Below are positions 22,660 through 34,160 of a stretch of DNA of 64,000 nucleotides, one piece after another. The notes below the pieces were generated by a model. The model worked only from the letters and a program-made list of their open reading frames with translations. It was not told the origin of the DNA and did not search any database. Origin of the DNA: Notolepis coatsorum (Eukaryota > Chordata > Actinopteri > Aulopiformes > Paralepididae); the NCBI GenBank assembly GCA_963971535.1, contig OZ020593.1, forward strand, positions 36,684,299 through 36,748,298. Direction: 5' to 3'. Position 1 is the first letter of the stretch. Each line of letters opens with the position of its first letter. The translations under genes were made by a program, and so were the position numbers.

Positions 22660-23402
22660 AACTCACTTTGTTTAATTGAAACGTGGTACAGCCGGAGGGC
22701 TTGATAAAGTGTATGTCCACTGACTGTCCCACAGTCCCAGACTGTTGTCGATGTATATCCACTGCCCACTGTCCAGACTATCACAACACAACAGCTTTGA
22801 ACAGCCTGCAAACTGACCAACAGCTGCAAAGTGCAAACTACCTGGCGTTCTATCGCCGTGCTCTAAGCCAAACCGAGAAATGCGGCTACGGAAAAGTACT
22901 GGCGTCGCCGCGTCGGCCAATCAGAGAGCGTCTCCGAGAAATGCGGCTATGGAAAATACTGGCGCTGCTTAGATGATAATAGATCGCTTTAAAACGCGCC
23001 CGGCTTCCATCATAATACATCATATTTCAACGCACAGCGCGTTACGCACTGATTGGCTGCGACGGATACAGCGATGAAACCAGTGTACGCCCACTGTAAG
23101 CGCTATTGCGTCTAGCCCGAGAGAAATGCGGCTACGGCTAGCCCTAGAGAAATGCGGCTACGGAACGTATTCTCTATCAGACAGTCACTTCCTGTTAACT
23201 GAAAACAATTATTTATATTTGATATATTAACGTTATATTGTGCATTGGAAACACAAACATACTTAAAATGAGTAAATATTATTCATTTTAAACATGTTTA
23301 TTGTATTTATAGGGCTCTAAAAAAAATAAAAAAAATCTTTTTCTTCTCTCTTTTAACCAGGGAGGGCGGCGCTCTAGCGCCCCTATTGACCAGCCGCCAC
23401 TG
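22402..23402 (+). mobile_element. hAT element, copy 3 (1.0 kb)
   Basis: It starts CAGTGGCGGCCGCTGTG and ends GACCAGCCGCCACTG. The flanks AGTCCAGA and AGTCCAAC agree at six of eight positions, an aged duplication. In opposite orientation to copy 1: its left subterminal TGAACTACATTTGGG equals the reverse of the right end of copy 1. No transposase. Confidence 0.87.
22581..22656. repeat. (GA)n microsatellite inside hAT copy 3
   Basis: About 36 GA units at the position homologous to the tract in copy 2. Confidence 0.97.
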
Positions 23403-23410
23403 AGTCCAAC

Positions 23411-24416
23411 TGCTGCTGCATTATACAGTAACATGACACATGAAGTAACCTTTTGACATTCAACCCAAATGTATTTATTTTTTATCCAGGATCAGACTAA
23501 TCGGACAGATTTTGTCCAAGTATTTCAAAGCAATTCAGGATAGGATCACCCTGATCCAGATTCAGACTTTTCAAGGTGACTAGATCCTGAATATCAGTGC
23601 TTTAATCCTACCGATCTCCATCTAGTGGATATGAAAAATAATACAATTAAGACCACATTGATTGCAGAGACATCTATAATGTCTAATTATATTTTTTAAA
23701 TAGATAAAGGACATAAAATCACAATGGAATTGTAATAAAAAAAAATACTCCCTCTAGTCTAGGCCAGGGTAACATCCAGACATGCTTTGAGGAGCTACAT
23801 TCTAAGTGAGGTTTCAGTTTGCTGAATTTGTTTATTTTTGTTTATATTGAAACCAATGTCAAAAAATCTTACATTTTTACACCTTTCAGGGATGATGTTT
23901 GGATGCCCTGGCCCCAACTAAGGGTCTTTAAAATGTTTCACTCTTACATCTTACTTCATAGCCTTCCTCAAGGTTGGCGTGACCTCTCCATGACCCACTT
24001 CTTGGGATGTGTTCCTTCAAGTGGCAGCAAGAGGTAACAGGTAAGAGGGGCTGACATCCAGGAGGCTATTTCTTCCCTCTCTCTGACCTACATGGGCCTG
24101 AAAGCTATAGCTGCCAGTGCCAGACCATGGGCATGGCTGCATGCTCGAGAGCCTGGTGCAAATCAGGGAACAGTGCTGATGTGCACACAATGTAGGCTAT
24201 TTAAAGATACTGACACACACTATGTGCTCTTGGTGACCGATTTCCACACAGCAAGTTTAGTGAGAATCAGGTGAGCAGCCTATAGGAAGAGTAGAGAAAA
24301 AAGTAACTCAAGATGGTGGATATTCCAATACGGCAGACTTCATAGGTCCTTATTGCAATGCTGTTGTGCATGAATAGATGCATCTATGGATACAAGTTTC
24401 ATGTCAGGAGATAAAC
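23411..24416. other. No gene recognised
   Basis: 23480-23600 has repeated CTGATCC/GGATCA words that may belong to an old element. No coding region or terminal repeat could be supported. Confidence 0.45.
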
Positions 24417-24610
24417 TAATTTGAAAACGTGGACTGACGGTGGCATTAGAGGAAAGGTCATGGGGTCACCAAAATCAATAGGCTTCTTCTTCCAGGAGTC
24501 ATGAATCTACACCGCAAATTTTGCCTAATGGTGGCGCTAGGGGAAAAGACACAGGGTCAACATAATCAATAGGCTTCTTCCACTAGTGATCATGAATGTT
24601 CAGACAATTT
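24417..24610. repeat. Two diverged tandem copies of a roughly 90-bp unit
   Basis: Both copies contain a GG(GGTCA/GTCA) word, then AATCAATAGGCTTCTTC, then CATGAAT. The first begins near 24430 and the second near 24525. Similar repeats are common in fish genomes, but I could not name the family. Confidence 0.55.
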
Positions 24611-24768
24611 GAAACAAATGGAATGAAAGCTTTTTGAGTTATTTTGTTCACAATCAAAAGTGTTACGTTTGGACGGAAGCTATTAGAGCTATTCCGTTAT
24701 TATTATTATTATTTTTTTCAAATTATTATAAAAAAAATCACACACAAAACAAGACAAAACACAATACA

Positions 24769-24769
<1 letters not shown>

Positions 24770-24850
<81 letters not shown>
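24770..24850. repeat. (AAT)n microsatellite
   Basis: About 27 AAT units. The Ile/Leu-rich frames over it are artefacts. 24851-25201 next to it is A-rich then C-rich sequence without a recognisable feature. Confidence 0.97.
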
Positions 24851-24851
<1 letters not shown>

Positions 24852-25201
24852 CAAGACTTCACAATACAACAACAATAATAACAACAACAATAAATAGAAT
24901 AATACAAATAATAAAAACAGAATATTACATAAACATAAAACTACATTCAAAGACATTTCACAAGAAAAACAACAACAAAAGACCAATCCTTCCCCCACTC
25001 CCACCCCCCACCCCAGGACCCCTCAGGACCAACACCCCGATCCCGCCTCGCCGCTAGATCATGGCCTTTACTTTCTTGGCCGGTGAGGCCCATAGTTCAA
25101 TGTTGGGCTGCCCAACTCCAATCATTATGATCTCCATATAAATGAGATCCAAAAGTGTCAGAGACCAATTTACCATTGTAAGTTTCTCAGGTTGTTTCCA
25201 C

Positions 25202-25775
25202 CTCAAGCTAGCAAGAGCCTAACCCCTGTAACGCTGCTTTTAATCAAGCTAGCCAGAGCCTAACCCCTGTAACGCTGCTTTTAATCAAGCTAGCCAGAGC
25301 CTAACCCCTGTAACGCTGCTTTTAATCAAGCTAGCCAGGGCCTAACCCCTGTAACGCTGCTTTTAATCAAGCTAGCCAGAGCCTAACCCCTGTAACGCTG
25401 CTTTTAATCAAGCTAGCCAGGGCCTAACCCCTGCAACGCTCCTTTTAATCAAGCTAGCCAGAGCCTAACCCCTGTAACGCTCCTTTTAATCAAGCTAGCC
25501 AGAGCCTAACCCCTGTAACGCTCCTTTTAATCAAGCTAGCCAGAGCCTAACCCCTGTAACGCTCCTTTTAATCAAGCTAGCCAGAGCCTAACCCCTGTAA
25601 CGCTGCTTTTAATCAAGCTAGCCAGAGCCTAACCCCTGTAACGCTGCTTTTAATCAAGCTAGCCAGGGCCTAACCCCTGCAACGCTCCTTTTAATCAAGC
25701 TAGCCAGAGCCTAACCCCTGTAACGCTCCTTTTAATCAAGCTAGCCAGAGCCTAACCCCAGTAACGCTGCTTTTT
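25202..25775. repeat. 41-bp minisatellite, 14 tandem copies
   Basis: The unit begins TCAAGCTAGCCAGAGCC and ends in GCTTTTAA. Variants are AGAGCC/AGGGCC, TGTAACG/TGCAACG and CTGC/CTCC. Copies 5-7 and 11-13 carry the same series of variants, so part of the array was duplicated as a block of six. No spacer variation of CRISPR type. Confidence 0.95.
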
Positions 25776-25828
25776 ATCTTAACTGTACACATTTTATGAT
25801 GATTCTATTTGACAAGGCTGCTTTACTT

Positions 25829-26016
25829 TACTCCTTCTGCACATACAGTATATGTACACTATTATGATGACTATGATATGTGTGTACTCCTTCTGCACAT
25901 ATATGTATACTATTATGATGACTATGATGTGTGTGTACTCCTTCTGCACATACTATATCTACACTATTATGATGATTATGATGTTTGTGTACTCCTACTC
26001 CACATATACGTACACA
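25829..26016. repeat. 52-56-bp tandem repeat, about 3.3 copies
   Basis: Units start CTCCTTCTGCACATA and contain ATTATGATGACTATGAT. Starts are at 25831, 25887, 25939 and 25992. The same TATGACTATGATGTG word precedes the GT array at 26120. Confidence 0.85.
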
Positions 26017-26024
26017 CATCATTT

Positions 26025-26101
26025 AATTTCCCCAAGGGGATCAATAAAGGAATATCTTAGATAAGATAAGATATTCCTTTATTGATCCCCTTGGGGAAAT
26101 T
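26025..26101. repeat. Head-to-head pair of LINE tails (palindrome)
   Basis: Perfect 32-base arms (AATTTCCCCAAGGGGATCAA...) surround a GATAAGATAA spacer. Each arm equals the 3' terminus of a LINE family also present at 31471 and 49850. Confidence 0.85.
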
Positions 26102-26137
26102 CAGGATCTTATCTTATTTTTATGACTATGATGTGGT

Positions 26138-26620
<483 letters not shown>

Positions 26621-26639
26621 TGACAGTTCTGTGTATGCA

Positions 26640-27245
26640 CTGAATGTCTGCACTACGTCATTTTGTATTTCTTAACAACCAATAGACTGTGTATGTGTCC
26701 AATAGAGAAATGTAATTTGGGATAATAATCAAGTCAATCTTATCTTATTAGTGTCTGATTCTTCTGACATTAAGTTGTGTGAAATACTTGCCAGTAGTGT
26801 AGTCGATGCAAAGCTATTTGCTTTACTTACGGGTCCCGTGGCTGGAGTTCACAGAGGGGCGGCAGGCAGGAAGACGAGGTGGTGAGGAGTGTCCTATGAA
26901 AGCAGAGGGAGTCTAGAGGTATAATGCCTGAGAGTATAAATATAGCCTGGTCGAGATTAGAAACAGATTGAAGAGAAACGAGAGCAATATGTGGTCTTTG
27001 TTTTTTTCTGGTGGGGCCGGTTCTCCATCGTTGGCTGGAGGAGAGGGAGTATCAGGCCTGAGTTTTGAGGCTCGGTTATTTCTTTGTGGATGGGCCCACA
27101 AGTGAGTTCACCCATACAATAACATGCCATAACCAGGGTATACACCACATGAGATCTTTGAAGGTTGTACGCCACTCCAGGTTGATTGAAAAGTACTTTA
27201 ATTCCTTCTGAAGGTGTTCATACTCTCTTTCACAGAGCACAGTGT
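26640..27245. other. No gene recognised
   Basis: Unique-looking sequence without coding or repeat signals I can support. Confidence 0.5.
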
Positions 27246-27261
27246 AAAGGCAGATTTGTAT

Positions 27262-27485
27262 TTACATTTACGTTTGTATTTATTTGTTGGCTTCATTAAA
27301 CCATCAGGCTACCCCGAGGCTTATGTCTCGTTTGTGTGTTCTTCACAAAGCGTTTCCTCTGTTGTGGCAACTGGATACATCTTGGCTCCCAGTGTGGTCT
27401 CTGTGCAATAAAGAGCCAGGGTACACCGACCACTGTTGACCGAGGGACTTATGAATACAAAGAAATGAACAGAGTTACCATTCTT
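27262..27485 (-). repeat. Unclassified dispersed repeat, copy B
   Basis: The reverse complement matches 15717-15935 (see copy A). It lies about 50 bp from the L2-type LINE tail. Confidence 0.75.
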
Positions 27486-27536
27486 TCATGGGGATAGCAG
27501 TGTATCACACCGCCTGCATGCTGCAAATCAGCTCAA

Positions 27537-29705
27537 ATACATTTACATTTAGTCATTTAGCTGACGCTTTTATCCAAAGCGACTTACAAGTTCTGTACGA
27601 CAAGCCATCAGGAAGAGCACAACTCTATCAGCTGAGTAACAATGTTCATCAAAGTGTTGAGTGCTACAGTGTAGGTTAGTTTATTAGGACAAGTGCATGA
27701 CAGTATGGTTAGTTAGGGTTAGATTTTTTTTTTTTTTTTTAATTCAGATAATGGTTGAAGAAGTGCGTCTTTAGTCGACGGCGAAAGATTGGACGTGTTT
27801 CGGCTGTCCTAACTGGGGTGGGTAGTTCATTCCACCATTGTGGGGCAAGGACTGAGAATAGGCGACTTCTCTTTGATGACCCTCCCGGAGCTTGGATAGG
27901 AGTAGGTCTGAGGCGGCCAGAAGATGCAGAGCGTAGGGGTCTTGAGGGTGTGTAGTTAGAGACCATTGACCGGAGGTAGGCGGGAGCAGTTCCCTTTGCC
28001 GCACGGTATGCTAGGTCGAGGGCCTTGAAGCGGATTCGTGCAGCAATGGGGAGCCAGTGCAGGTCCCTAAGAAGTGGGGTGACATGGGCCGACTTCGGTA
28101 GGTTTGAGATCAGGCGGGCCGCTGCGTTCTGAATGAGTTGAAGAGGCTTAGTGGCAGTGGCCGGGAGGCCAGCGAGCAGTGCGTTGCAGTAGTCGAGGCG
28201 GGAGATGACTGTTGATTGGACGAGGAGTTGGGTGGCTTCTTTTGTCAGGAAGGGGCGTATCCTTCTGACGTTGCTCAGGAGGAATCGGCAGGTTCTGGTT
28301 GTCGCTGCGATGTGAGCAGAGAAGTTCAACTGGTCGTCGAGGACAACACCAAGGTTCTTGGCGGTCGGGGACGCGGTCACAGCTGCATTCTCGACTGTGA
28401 TGGAAAGGTCGGTCAGGGGGGAGGATTTGGCCGGCAGGTGGAGCAATTCTGTTTTGCTTAGGTTCAGTTTGAGGTGGTTGGTCGTCATCCAGGCGGAGAT
28501 GTCGGACAGACAGGCCGAGATCCGCTCAGAGACGTGGATATCTGAGGGAGGGAAGGAGAGGAAGAGTTGAGTATCGTCGGCATAACAGTGGTAGGAGAAG
28601 CCATGAGACGTGATAATGTTACCCAGTGATTTAGTGTAGAGGGAGAAGAGAAGGGGTCCTAAAACCGAGCCCTGGGGGACACCCGTCCGCAGGGGGCGGG
28701 TGGCCGACAGGGTCCCTCTCCATGACACTTGGTAGGAGCGGTCATTGAGGTATGATGACAACCATGTCAGCGCAGAGCCAGCCACTCCCATTCCTGCGAG
28801 GGCCGCGAGGAGGATCTGGTGGTTGACTGTGTCGAAGGCTGCAGATAGATCTAGGAGAATCAGGACAGAGGAGAGGCCTTTCGCTTTTGCTAAGTGAAGT
28901 GCCTCTGTGACCGCAATGAGGGCTGTCTCTGTGGAGTGACCAGTCCTGAAGCCTGACTGATTAGGGTCTAGGAGGTCATTCTGTAAGAGATAAGCAGTAA
29001 GTTGGTTGGATACAGCACGTTCAAGTGTTTTAGAAAGGAAGGAGAGAAGAGAGACAGGACGGTAGTTGCCTATGACGGTAGGGTTCAGGGATGGTTTTTT
29101 TATGAGGGGCGTGACTCTGGCTTGTTTTAGGGAGGTGGGGACCACCCCCGAGTTGAGTGAGGAGTTGATGGTTGCAGTTAGGAATGGGAGGATGTCTGGT
29201 GCTATGGTCTGGAGGAGTGGGGAAGGTAGCCGGTCCAGCTGGCATGTAGTCGGACGGTTCGACGTTACCAGTGTCAGGGTCTCGGCTTCTGTAATGGGAG
29301 AGAAAGATGACAGAGTGAAGGATGAGGTTCTCGATTCAGCATTTGGAATGGGTGGGGGTTGGGAGAAGGAGCTGCGGATGTTCTCCACTTTTTCCTCAAA
29401 GAAGATCGCAAAGTCTTCGGCAGAGAAAGATGAGGGAGGGGGGGGTGGGGGGGGAGTGAGGAGGGAGGACATGGTAGCATGCAGTTTGCGAAGATTCTTG
29501 GCAGAGGCCTCGATCCTATGGTGAAAGAAAGAAGCTTTGGCATTAGTAATGGTTTTGGAGAATGTTAACAAGAGGTTGTGATATGTGTCGATGTCAGCAG
29601 TGAGGCGTGACTTTCTATACTTCCTTTCAGCTGCTCTCAGGACCTGTCTTTGTTCTCTCACTGGATCTGTCAGCCATGGACTGGGTGGGGAACGGCGGGC
29701 AGGTT
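27537..29705 (-). mobile_element. 5'-truncated L2-type LINE (about 2.2 kb)
   Basis: The 3' end is on the left (CATTTACATTTAGTCATTTA, then TCCAAAGCGACTTACAAG) and the LINE homology starts near 29705. The endonuclease is missing through 5' truncation. A 20-base T run (27726-27745 region) lies close to the stop. Fragments of the same family are at 5919 and 38880. Confidence 0.85.
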
Positions 29706-29796
29706 TCTCTGTATTGTATATACCCACAGTTGATAAATAGCACCTTTCACCTGTTAGTCTATTCATAACTGGTGACAGATAGTTACATTTCACCAA
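27739..29796 (-). CDS. L2-type LINE reverse transcriptase (5'-truncated ORF, 685 codons)
   Basis: One uninterrupted frame. Roughly the first 31 residues come from flanking DNA; LINE sequence begins around ARRSPPSPWLTDPV. RT motifs in order: GNYRPVSLLSFLSKTLER at about 243, LDLSAAFD at 315, GVPQGSVLGP at 372, CYADDTQ at 404, NLGVVLD near 480, SRLDYCNALLAGLP near 545 and the C-terminal APQWWNELP region. Family role: RT that copies the LINE RNA at a nicked target. The catalytic Asp residues are all present, and there are no frameshifts, so the insertion is fairly young, but without an endonuclease or its own promoter it should not move by itself. The intact frame does not show that it is expressed. 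Confidence 0.85.
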   Translation of the reverse strand: MVKCNYLSPVMNRLTGERCYLSTVGIYNTEKPARRSPPSPWLTDPVREQRQVLRAAERKYRKSRLTADIDTYHNLLLTFSKTITNAKASFFHHRIEASAKNLRKLHATMSSLLTPPPPPPPSSFSAEDFAIFFEEKVENIRSSFSQPPPIPNAESRTSSFTLSSFSPITEAETLTLVTSNRPTTCQLDRLPSPLLQTIAPDILPFLTATINSSLNSGVVPTSLKQARVTPLIKKPSLNPTVIGNYRPVSLLSFLSKTLERAVSNQLTAYLLQNDLLDPNQSGFRTGHSTETALIAVTEALHLAKAKGLSSVLILLDLSAAFDTVNHQILLAALAGMGVAGSALTWLSSYLNDRSYQVSWRGTLSATRPLRTGVPQGSVLGPLLFSLYTKSLGNIITSHGFSYHCYADDTQLFLSFPPSDIHVSERISACLSDISAWMTTNHLKLNLSKTELLHLPAKSSPLTDLSITVENAAVTASPTAKNLGVVLDDQLNFSAHIAATTRTCRFLLSNVRRIRPFLTKEATQLLVQSTVISRLDYCNALLAGLPATATKPLQLIQNAAARLISNLPKSAHVTPLLRDLHWLPIAARIRFKALDLAYRAAKGTAPAYLRSMVSNYTPSRPLRSASSGRLRPTPIQAPGGSSKRSRLFSVLAPQWWNELPTPVRTAETRPIFRRRLKTHFFNHYLN

Positions 29797-30211
29797 CCTT
29801 ATCCTTTAATTGTGCTGTGGCCTCATATTGCGAGAAAATAACAATTGTCTGACCAGAGACAAATAGCAGTGAGAGTATACTGTTAGTTTGTCGTCACTAC
29901 GTCTCTGGTAATTATGGCTTTTGTTAAACGCTATGCAAAGGTCCAGGTGCAACGTGTTATTTGGTTAAGAGGCAATCTGTCCTATTCTAAAGCTGACCTC
30001 ACACTGGAAATAGGAGACATGTTAGACTGAGCTGCATACTTATAAAAACAAGTCTGAGGATGGATTTCATGGTTTACACTGTAGCAACAATTTACCAAGG
30101 AGTAGTTGGGCAGAACATTTGACTGAATGTAAACCGTAACAAATAAAGGAATGAATACTGCAGAAAGGTTAAAGGAGCCTACACTTGCAGCCTGCTGTGC
30201 CCCTTGGTTTC
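29797..30211. other. No gene recognised
   Basis: No repeat or coding signal seen between the L2-type LINE and the next LINE tail. Confidence 0.5.
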
Positions 30212-30356
30212 AATTGATTGATTGATTGAAAACTTTATTAACAGATTGCAGAATGGGTACAGTACAGTACAGCTCAATACATACAATTGTTAAGGGGATG
30301 CAGACCAGAGAAAGACTTTCGTCTTGTTTACATCAGGGTCCCCCATTTTCAATTCA
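30212..30356 (-). mobile_element. LINE 3' tail (ATTC-tail family)
   Basis: It starts with ATTGATTGATTGAAAACTTT and ends CAGGGTCCCCCATTTTC, matching the 3' UTR of the LINE at 48465 in reverse. CAATT at both ends may be a target duplication. The tail units are GATT here, not GAAT. Confidence 0.75.
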
Positions 30357-31470
30357 TCGTAACATATATGACATACATGACATACAGATAGATCTATCCA
30401 TCTAGGTCGTCCTCGGACGGTTTCAATGATGAATGCTAATAAATGTAACATGCTATTTCTGGGAAACTGAAGGACATTCTGCTAAACCTTTTCCTCCATT
30501 GAGACAAGTCAAGTGTCGAGTGAAGAAACATAATCAACAATAATCAAATTCAAATGGTCAAAGTACTCCTTTAACAGGTTGATGAACCCTTGCTACAGAA
30601 ATCCTGCGAGCCTACTTTCTAAGGGCTTTACATGTCACGTTCTGAAGCACCCAACAGTAATTATAGTGTAGAGTTAACACATTATTCCACAAACAACTCA
30701 GCTAGAGAGAGTGTAGCTTATTTTAGAACAATGATGTTGTGACCCTAACCATCGGGCAATCAAAGGCTCTTGGTCATAATTGCTGTGATGCAAGGTCTGC
30801 TGTTGATGTTTGATTGGAGCTGAGGTCAGAGAGGTCCGTTAAGTCATCATTCTTGTGATGGGGCAGGTCAATTCTCATGCCCCCTGAATCACATTGTTAC
30901 ACTGATCCCACAACATGTATTATTAACACTATTATAAATACCCTCAGGGGTATGTTTGGCCCTTGGCGCTATCCGTAGTGTCTGTGGTTGACCATATAAG
31001 TCCCATTTAAGAAAATGGTTTGTAAAGCTATTTTTTAAAACTACAAGGATGAATAATACTGTTTTTTTTTTTACATTTTCTTTTACTGTTTGAGTCTTAA
31101 TTTTTGTTAAGAATATAGGACAGGCATATATAAGCATTATGCTTCAGTCTGTACCTTTTCAGTCACTGTAAAATCATATATTGTTAAATTATGATGATGT
31201 GAGATGATGACTGAATAAACAACTACTACTACTACTACTACTACTATATAAGTCCGCCCGGATACGAACCCGGGGCACTATGTTGGTAGGCGGGCGCATA
31301 GACCTCGACACCACCGTCAGGGACACACAGCCTCCTCCAAACCCTAACCGTTTATCAAACCTTAAAAATGAACTTTAACCCTAAACATAACCGTTAATCT
31401 AACCCTTATTAAAATCAAACTGTATACCCTAACCATAACCATTTATGTGTGGTGGTTAATAATATAATAT
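30357..31470. other. Mostly unassigned DNA
   Basis: An (ACT)8 run lies at about 31219-31245. It is followed by GATACGAACCCGGGG, which in reverse looks like a pol III B box (CCCGGGTTCGTATCC); this may be a SINE head but no body is clear. Degenerate CCTAACC words occur at about 31340-31440. Confidence 0.4.
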
Positions 31471-31630
31471 AAGATAAGATATTCCTTTATTGATCCCCTT
31501 GGGGAAATTCAGGCATCATAGCAGCATGGGGGAGGGGGGAGGGGGCGTACAGGTAGTATAAGACATGGTACAGGTGACATAATTATAGTACAGTGGAGAA
31601 GTAAAAATGTAATTAAATAAAAAACCAGTG
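31471..31630 (-). mobile_element. LINE 3' tail (AAGAT-tail family)
   Basis: It has AAGATAAGATATTCCTTTAT and TGATCCCCTTGGGGAAATTC, then GCAGCATGGGGGAGGGGG. The same block is at 49850-49935, and its terminus forms the palindrome at 26025. Confidence 0.65.
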
Positions 31631-32055
31631 CACTTGCCTCCAACTATAGAGACTGCTGGTTCAAGTGCTGGTTGCAGAATTAATAAATTTTTAGTTTTGG
31701 GGTTAACGCTCCCTGCTAGTAGTGCACCTTAACCGCACCTTCATGCCTGCGGTTCAGGCCTTAACCGTTTATCGGGACACTGGCACGCTATCCTGTAGTG
31801 GGCCAGCATTTGTGATATAGGGTTGGGCAGGCTATTGGTTGGAGGGTTAATGCAGCATGTGTGATGACATTACAGTGATACAACTCTAAAAACCTGCTAA
31901 TTGTAATGACTAGTTACAAACGGAAACAGAAAATCATAGGCTGTAGTATGAGAAAGAGATTTGAATGAATACCGGAAGGACCGACATTTGAAGTATGGTC
32001 CGGACGGGTGGACGGTTGCTACGTGATTGTGAGGACATCAGGGGTGGAAGAAGTA
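31631..32055. other. No gene recognised
   Basis: Nothing I can support. Confidence 0.45.
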
Positions 32056-32389
32056 CAGAGTAGACGACAAAGTACAACAACTTGCAATGGGCCTGGTCTA
32101 CAAGATACACTACACCACTAAGGTACCCAATACCCATGTACATGTCGACGTATTTCCCAAAGGTCAGTGAATACCACGACCACAACACCAGAGGGAGTTC
32201 CACAAATGTGCAACCCAGATGCGGCTCAAACAAGGGACTTAACACGTTTCGCAATTATGCCACATCAATGTGGAACGCCCTACCCACAGCCGTAAAAAAA
32301 CATTTGAATCTCTACCCACCTTCAAAACCGCTCTCAAAGAGCACCTACGGGAGGCTGCAATTCGAAACTGGCCCCTGTAAATGTCCAAA
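32056..32389 (+). pseudogene. LINE RT C-terminal fragment (ATTC-tail family)
   Basis: It matches the C-terminus encoded at 49040-49362: LAMGLVYKIHYTTK, then SEYHDHNTRGSST, NTFRNYATSMWNALPTAV, and LKEHLREAAI. A 5-base insertion after AAGGTACCCA shifts the frame and one codon is lost near KKHLN. Both ends are truncated; the sequence breaks off shortly after the stop codon, where the Harbinger-related sequence starts. Confidence 0.8.
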
Positions 32390-33957
32390 CACCGACAGAT
32401 ATGTGCGTACGATCATTTCTAAGCAAAGTGTGGGATTTATCAATTTGAACGTGTGCTTGACTTTGTGCGTATATATACGCACAGCTCTAGAATATGAATA
32501 TGAAGACTGCAGACGGACGGCATTATGCTTTCATTAGTTTCATGCATTAGTTTCAACAATGACGTGTTCTGTATGACCCGTAATTCACTATAGTTCATTG
32601 TAAAATAGCGACATTAGTGTAATTGTCAAACCCTAAATAGCATTTGGTATAGGTATTTCCGAATGAATTCAGCCTGGTTCATAGCGTTATTATAGGAATA
32701 CTTAGTTCTCGCGGTGTGCGCTCAGATGTTTTCAGAGATATAGGGCAGTCTATTTGCAGAGAGAGAACATAATAATATTAAGTATAGTCCGCTACTCGAG
32801 ACACATTCTCCTTGATTTGTACCGCAATTTGAGACCCAAATTGGAACTGCGGTCAAGCCAGCCGTCTTTCACTTTTGCTTTGTACCGCAATTTGAGACCC
32901 AAAACGCAGTGTTGGATGTCGATGTCGTAATTTCCCCAACCCCCCCAACTACATACAATATCCATATATCAATAACAGGAGGCCAAGAGAGGATTTTACG
33001 CCAGGTTACCGAACATCATCGGAGCAATAGACTGTACCCATGTAGCTTTCAAAGCTCCATCAATAAACAAATCCAGTAATGTGAACGGGATTCCACTCGG
33101 TCAATGTACAGATAATCTGCGATGCGCATTTTGGCTGATAATGTCGTTGCCGGTGGCTGGGAGGAACACGACTCATTCAGGCCTAATTGTATTTAATTCA
33201 ATTGTATGTTATTACTGGGGTATCTATAATTAAAACATCACTTAAATGCAGATCAGGGTTATCCACTGAAGCCATAATGACTCTGACCAAAACCACGGGC
33301 TCACAAGCGCACAATAGGCATTGTAGAGCGCAGAGTTGGCGTGCTGAAATTGATTTCATTTCAGTCATTACAGTGCTTAATGTCGGGTCAGCTTGTCATT
33401 TATTTTCTGTCAATGTGCTGGTTCTGTAGCAGGACTGGGTCAGTCAACATCCTTGGCTCCTGGCGCACCGAAGATAGTCTGCATGCTCCCTCCTCCTCAG
33501 CGGAGTTGTCTGTGAACTTGACAACTTCATTGGATTTATTTATTCTCAAAAAATATCTATAATCATACGATTAAATATTGTTTAAAATAAAACGCTAAAT
33601 ACTATTATTCTGTGTGTCATGTTTCCAAATAAGATTGTTCACAACAGGAAATGCTGTATACGTTGAATTAGTTGGTTAGACCTCGGTGATCAATCTCGCT
33701 CTCAGTGAAGTTTCTCATAGTTCGCTCGGGTAAGACCATTATTTCACATCCCATGGGGGTGTTTCATGACCATATATGGATAATCGTGCACGAGCATAGA
33801 CGGTAAGAACAAATTGTATTTATCAACACGGAGTGTGCGTAGGACCTGTGCACGCACGGTTGATAAATCCCGATTTTTCTGTGCGTAGAGACATTATAAA
33901 TTCTGGGCTTAAGAACGAAAATAGAACACTTTCTAAGCATTGTTGATAAATGAGGGC
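32390..33957 (+). mobile_element. Decayed PIF/Harbinger-type transposon
   Basis: It encloses the transposase fragment below. The right end in reverse reads GGGCCCTCATTTATCAACAA, which resembles Harbinger termini in fish. A left partner (AAGCAAAGTGTGGGATTTAT at 32421) is incomplete, so the left limit is approximate. The words GTACCGCAATTTGAGACCCA occur twice (32820 and 32881). Confidence 0.5.
32985..33183 (+). pseudogene. Harbinger (DDE-4 family) transposase fragment
   Basis: A frame not opened by an ATG reads FYARLPNIIGAIDCTHVAF and KAPSINKSSNVN, the first catalytic Asp block of Harbinger/HARBI1-type nucleases (IGAIDCTHV.IKAPS). The following CTDNLRCAFWLI should hold the next conserved block, but is diverged. 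The other catalytic residues are not found, so this is a dead fragment. Confidence 0.75.
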
Positions 33958-34152
33958 CCAGGTGAACATTATGAAGGACAGCAAACAACACACAGCAGGC
34001 ACTAATCAGAGCAATCAAGACAATTAGGAGGAGGGGAAATGGTGAAATACTCCAGGGCGACGGCAGGGCTCTTGCTCCCAGGTGAGGGCAAAACCCCAAA
34101 CGTTACACAAGGTGCTAGTAAAAGTTGCTATTGAATGTACAGATTTTGGGAC
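33958..34152. other. No gene recognised
   Basis: Short stretch between the Harbinger relic and the hAT element. Confidence 0.4.
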
Positions 34153-34160
34153 CATTCAAT

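Noticed and set aside
22468-22829. Arg/Glu and Ser/Leu repeat proteins at the GA tracts (also 16868-17122)
   Set aside because: Translations of GA repeats within hAT elements.
25202-25775. CRISPR-like appearance of evenly spaced repeats
   Set aside because: There are no distinct spacers; the whole 41-bp unit repeats. The surrounding DNA is clearly vertebrate.
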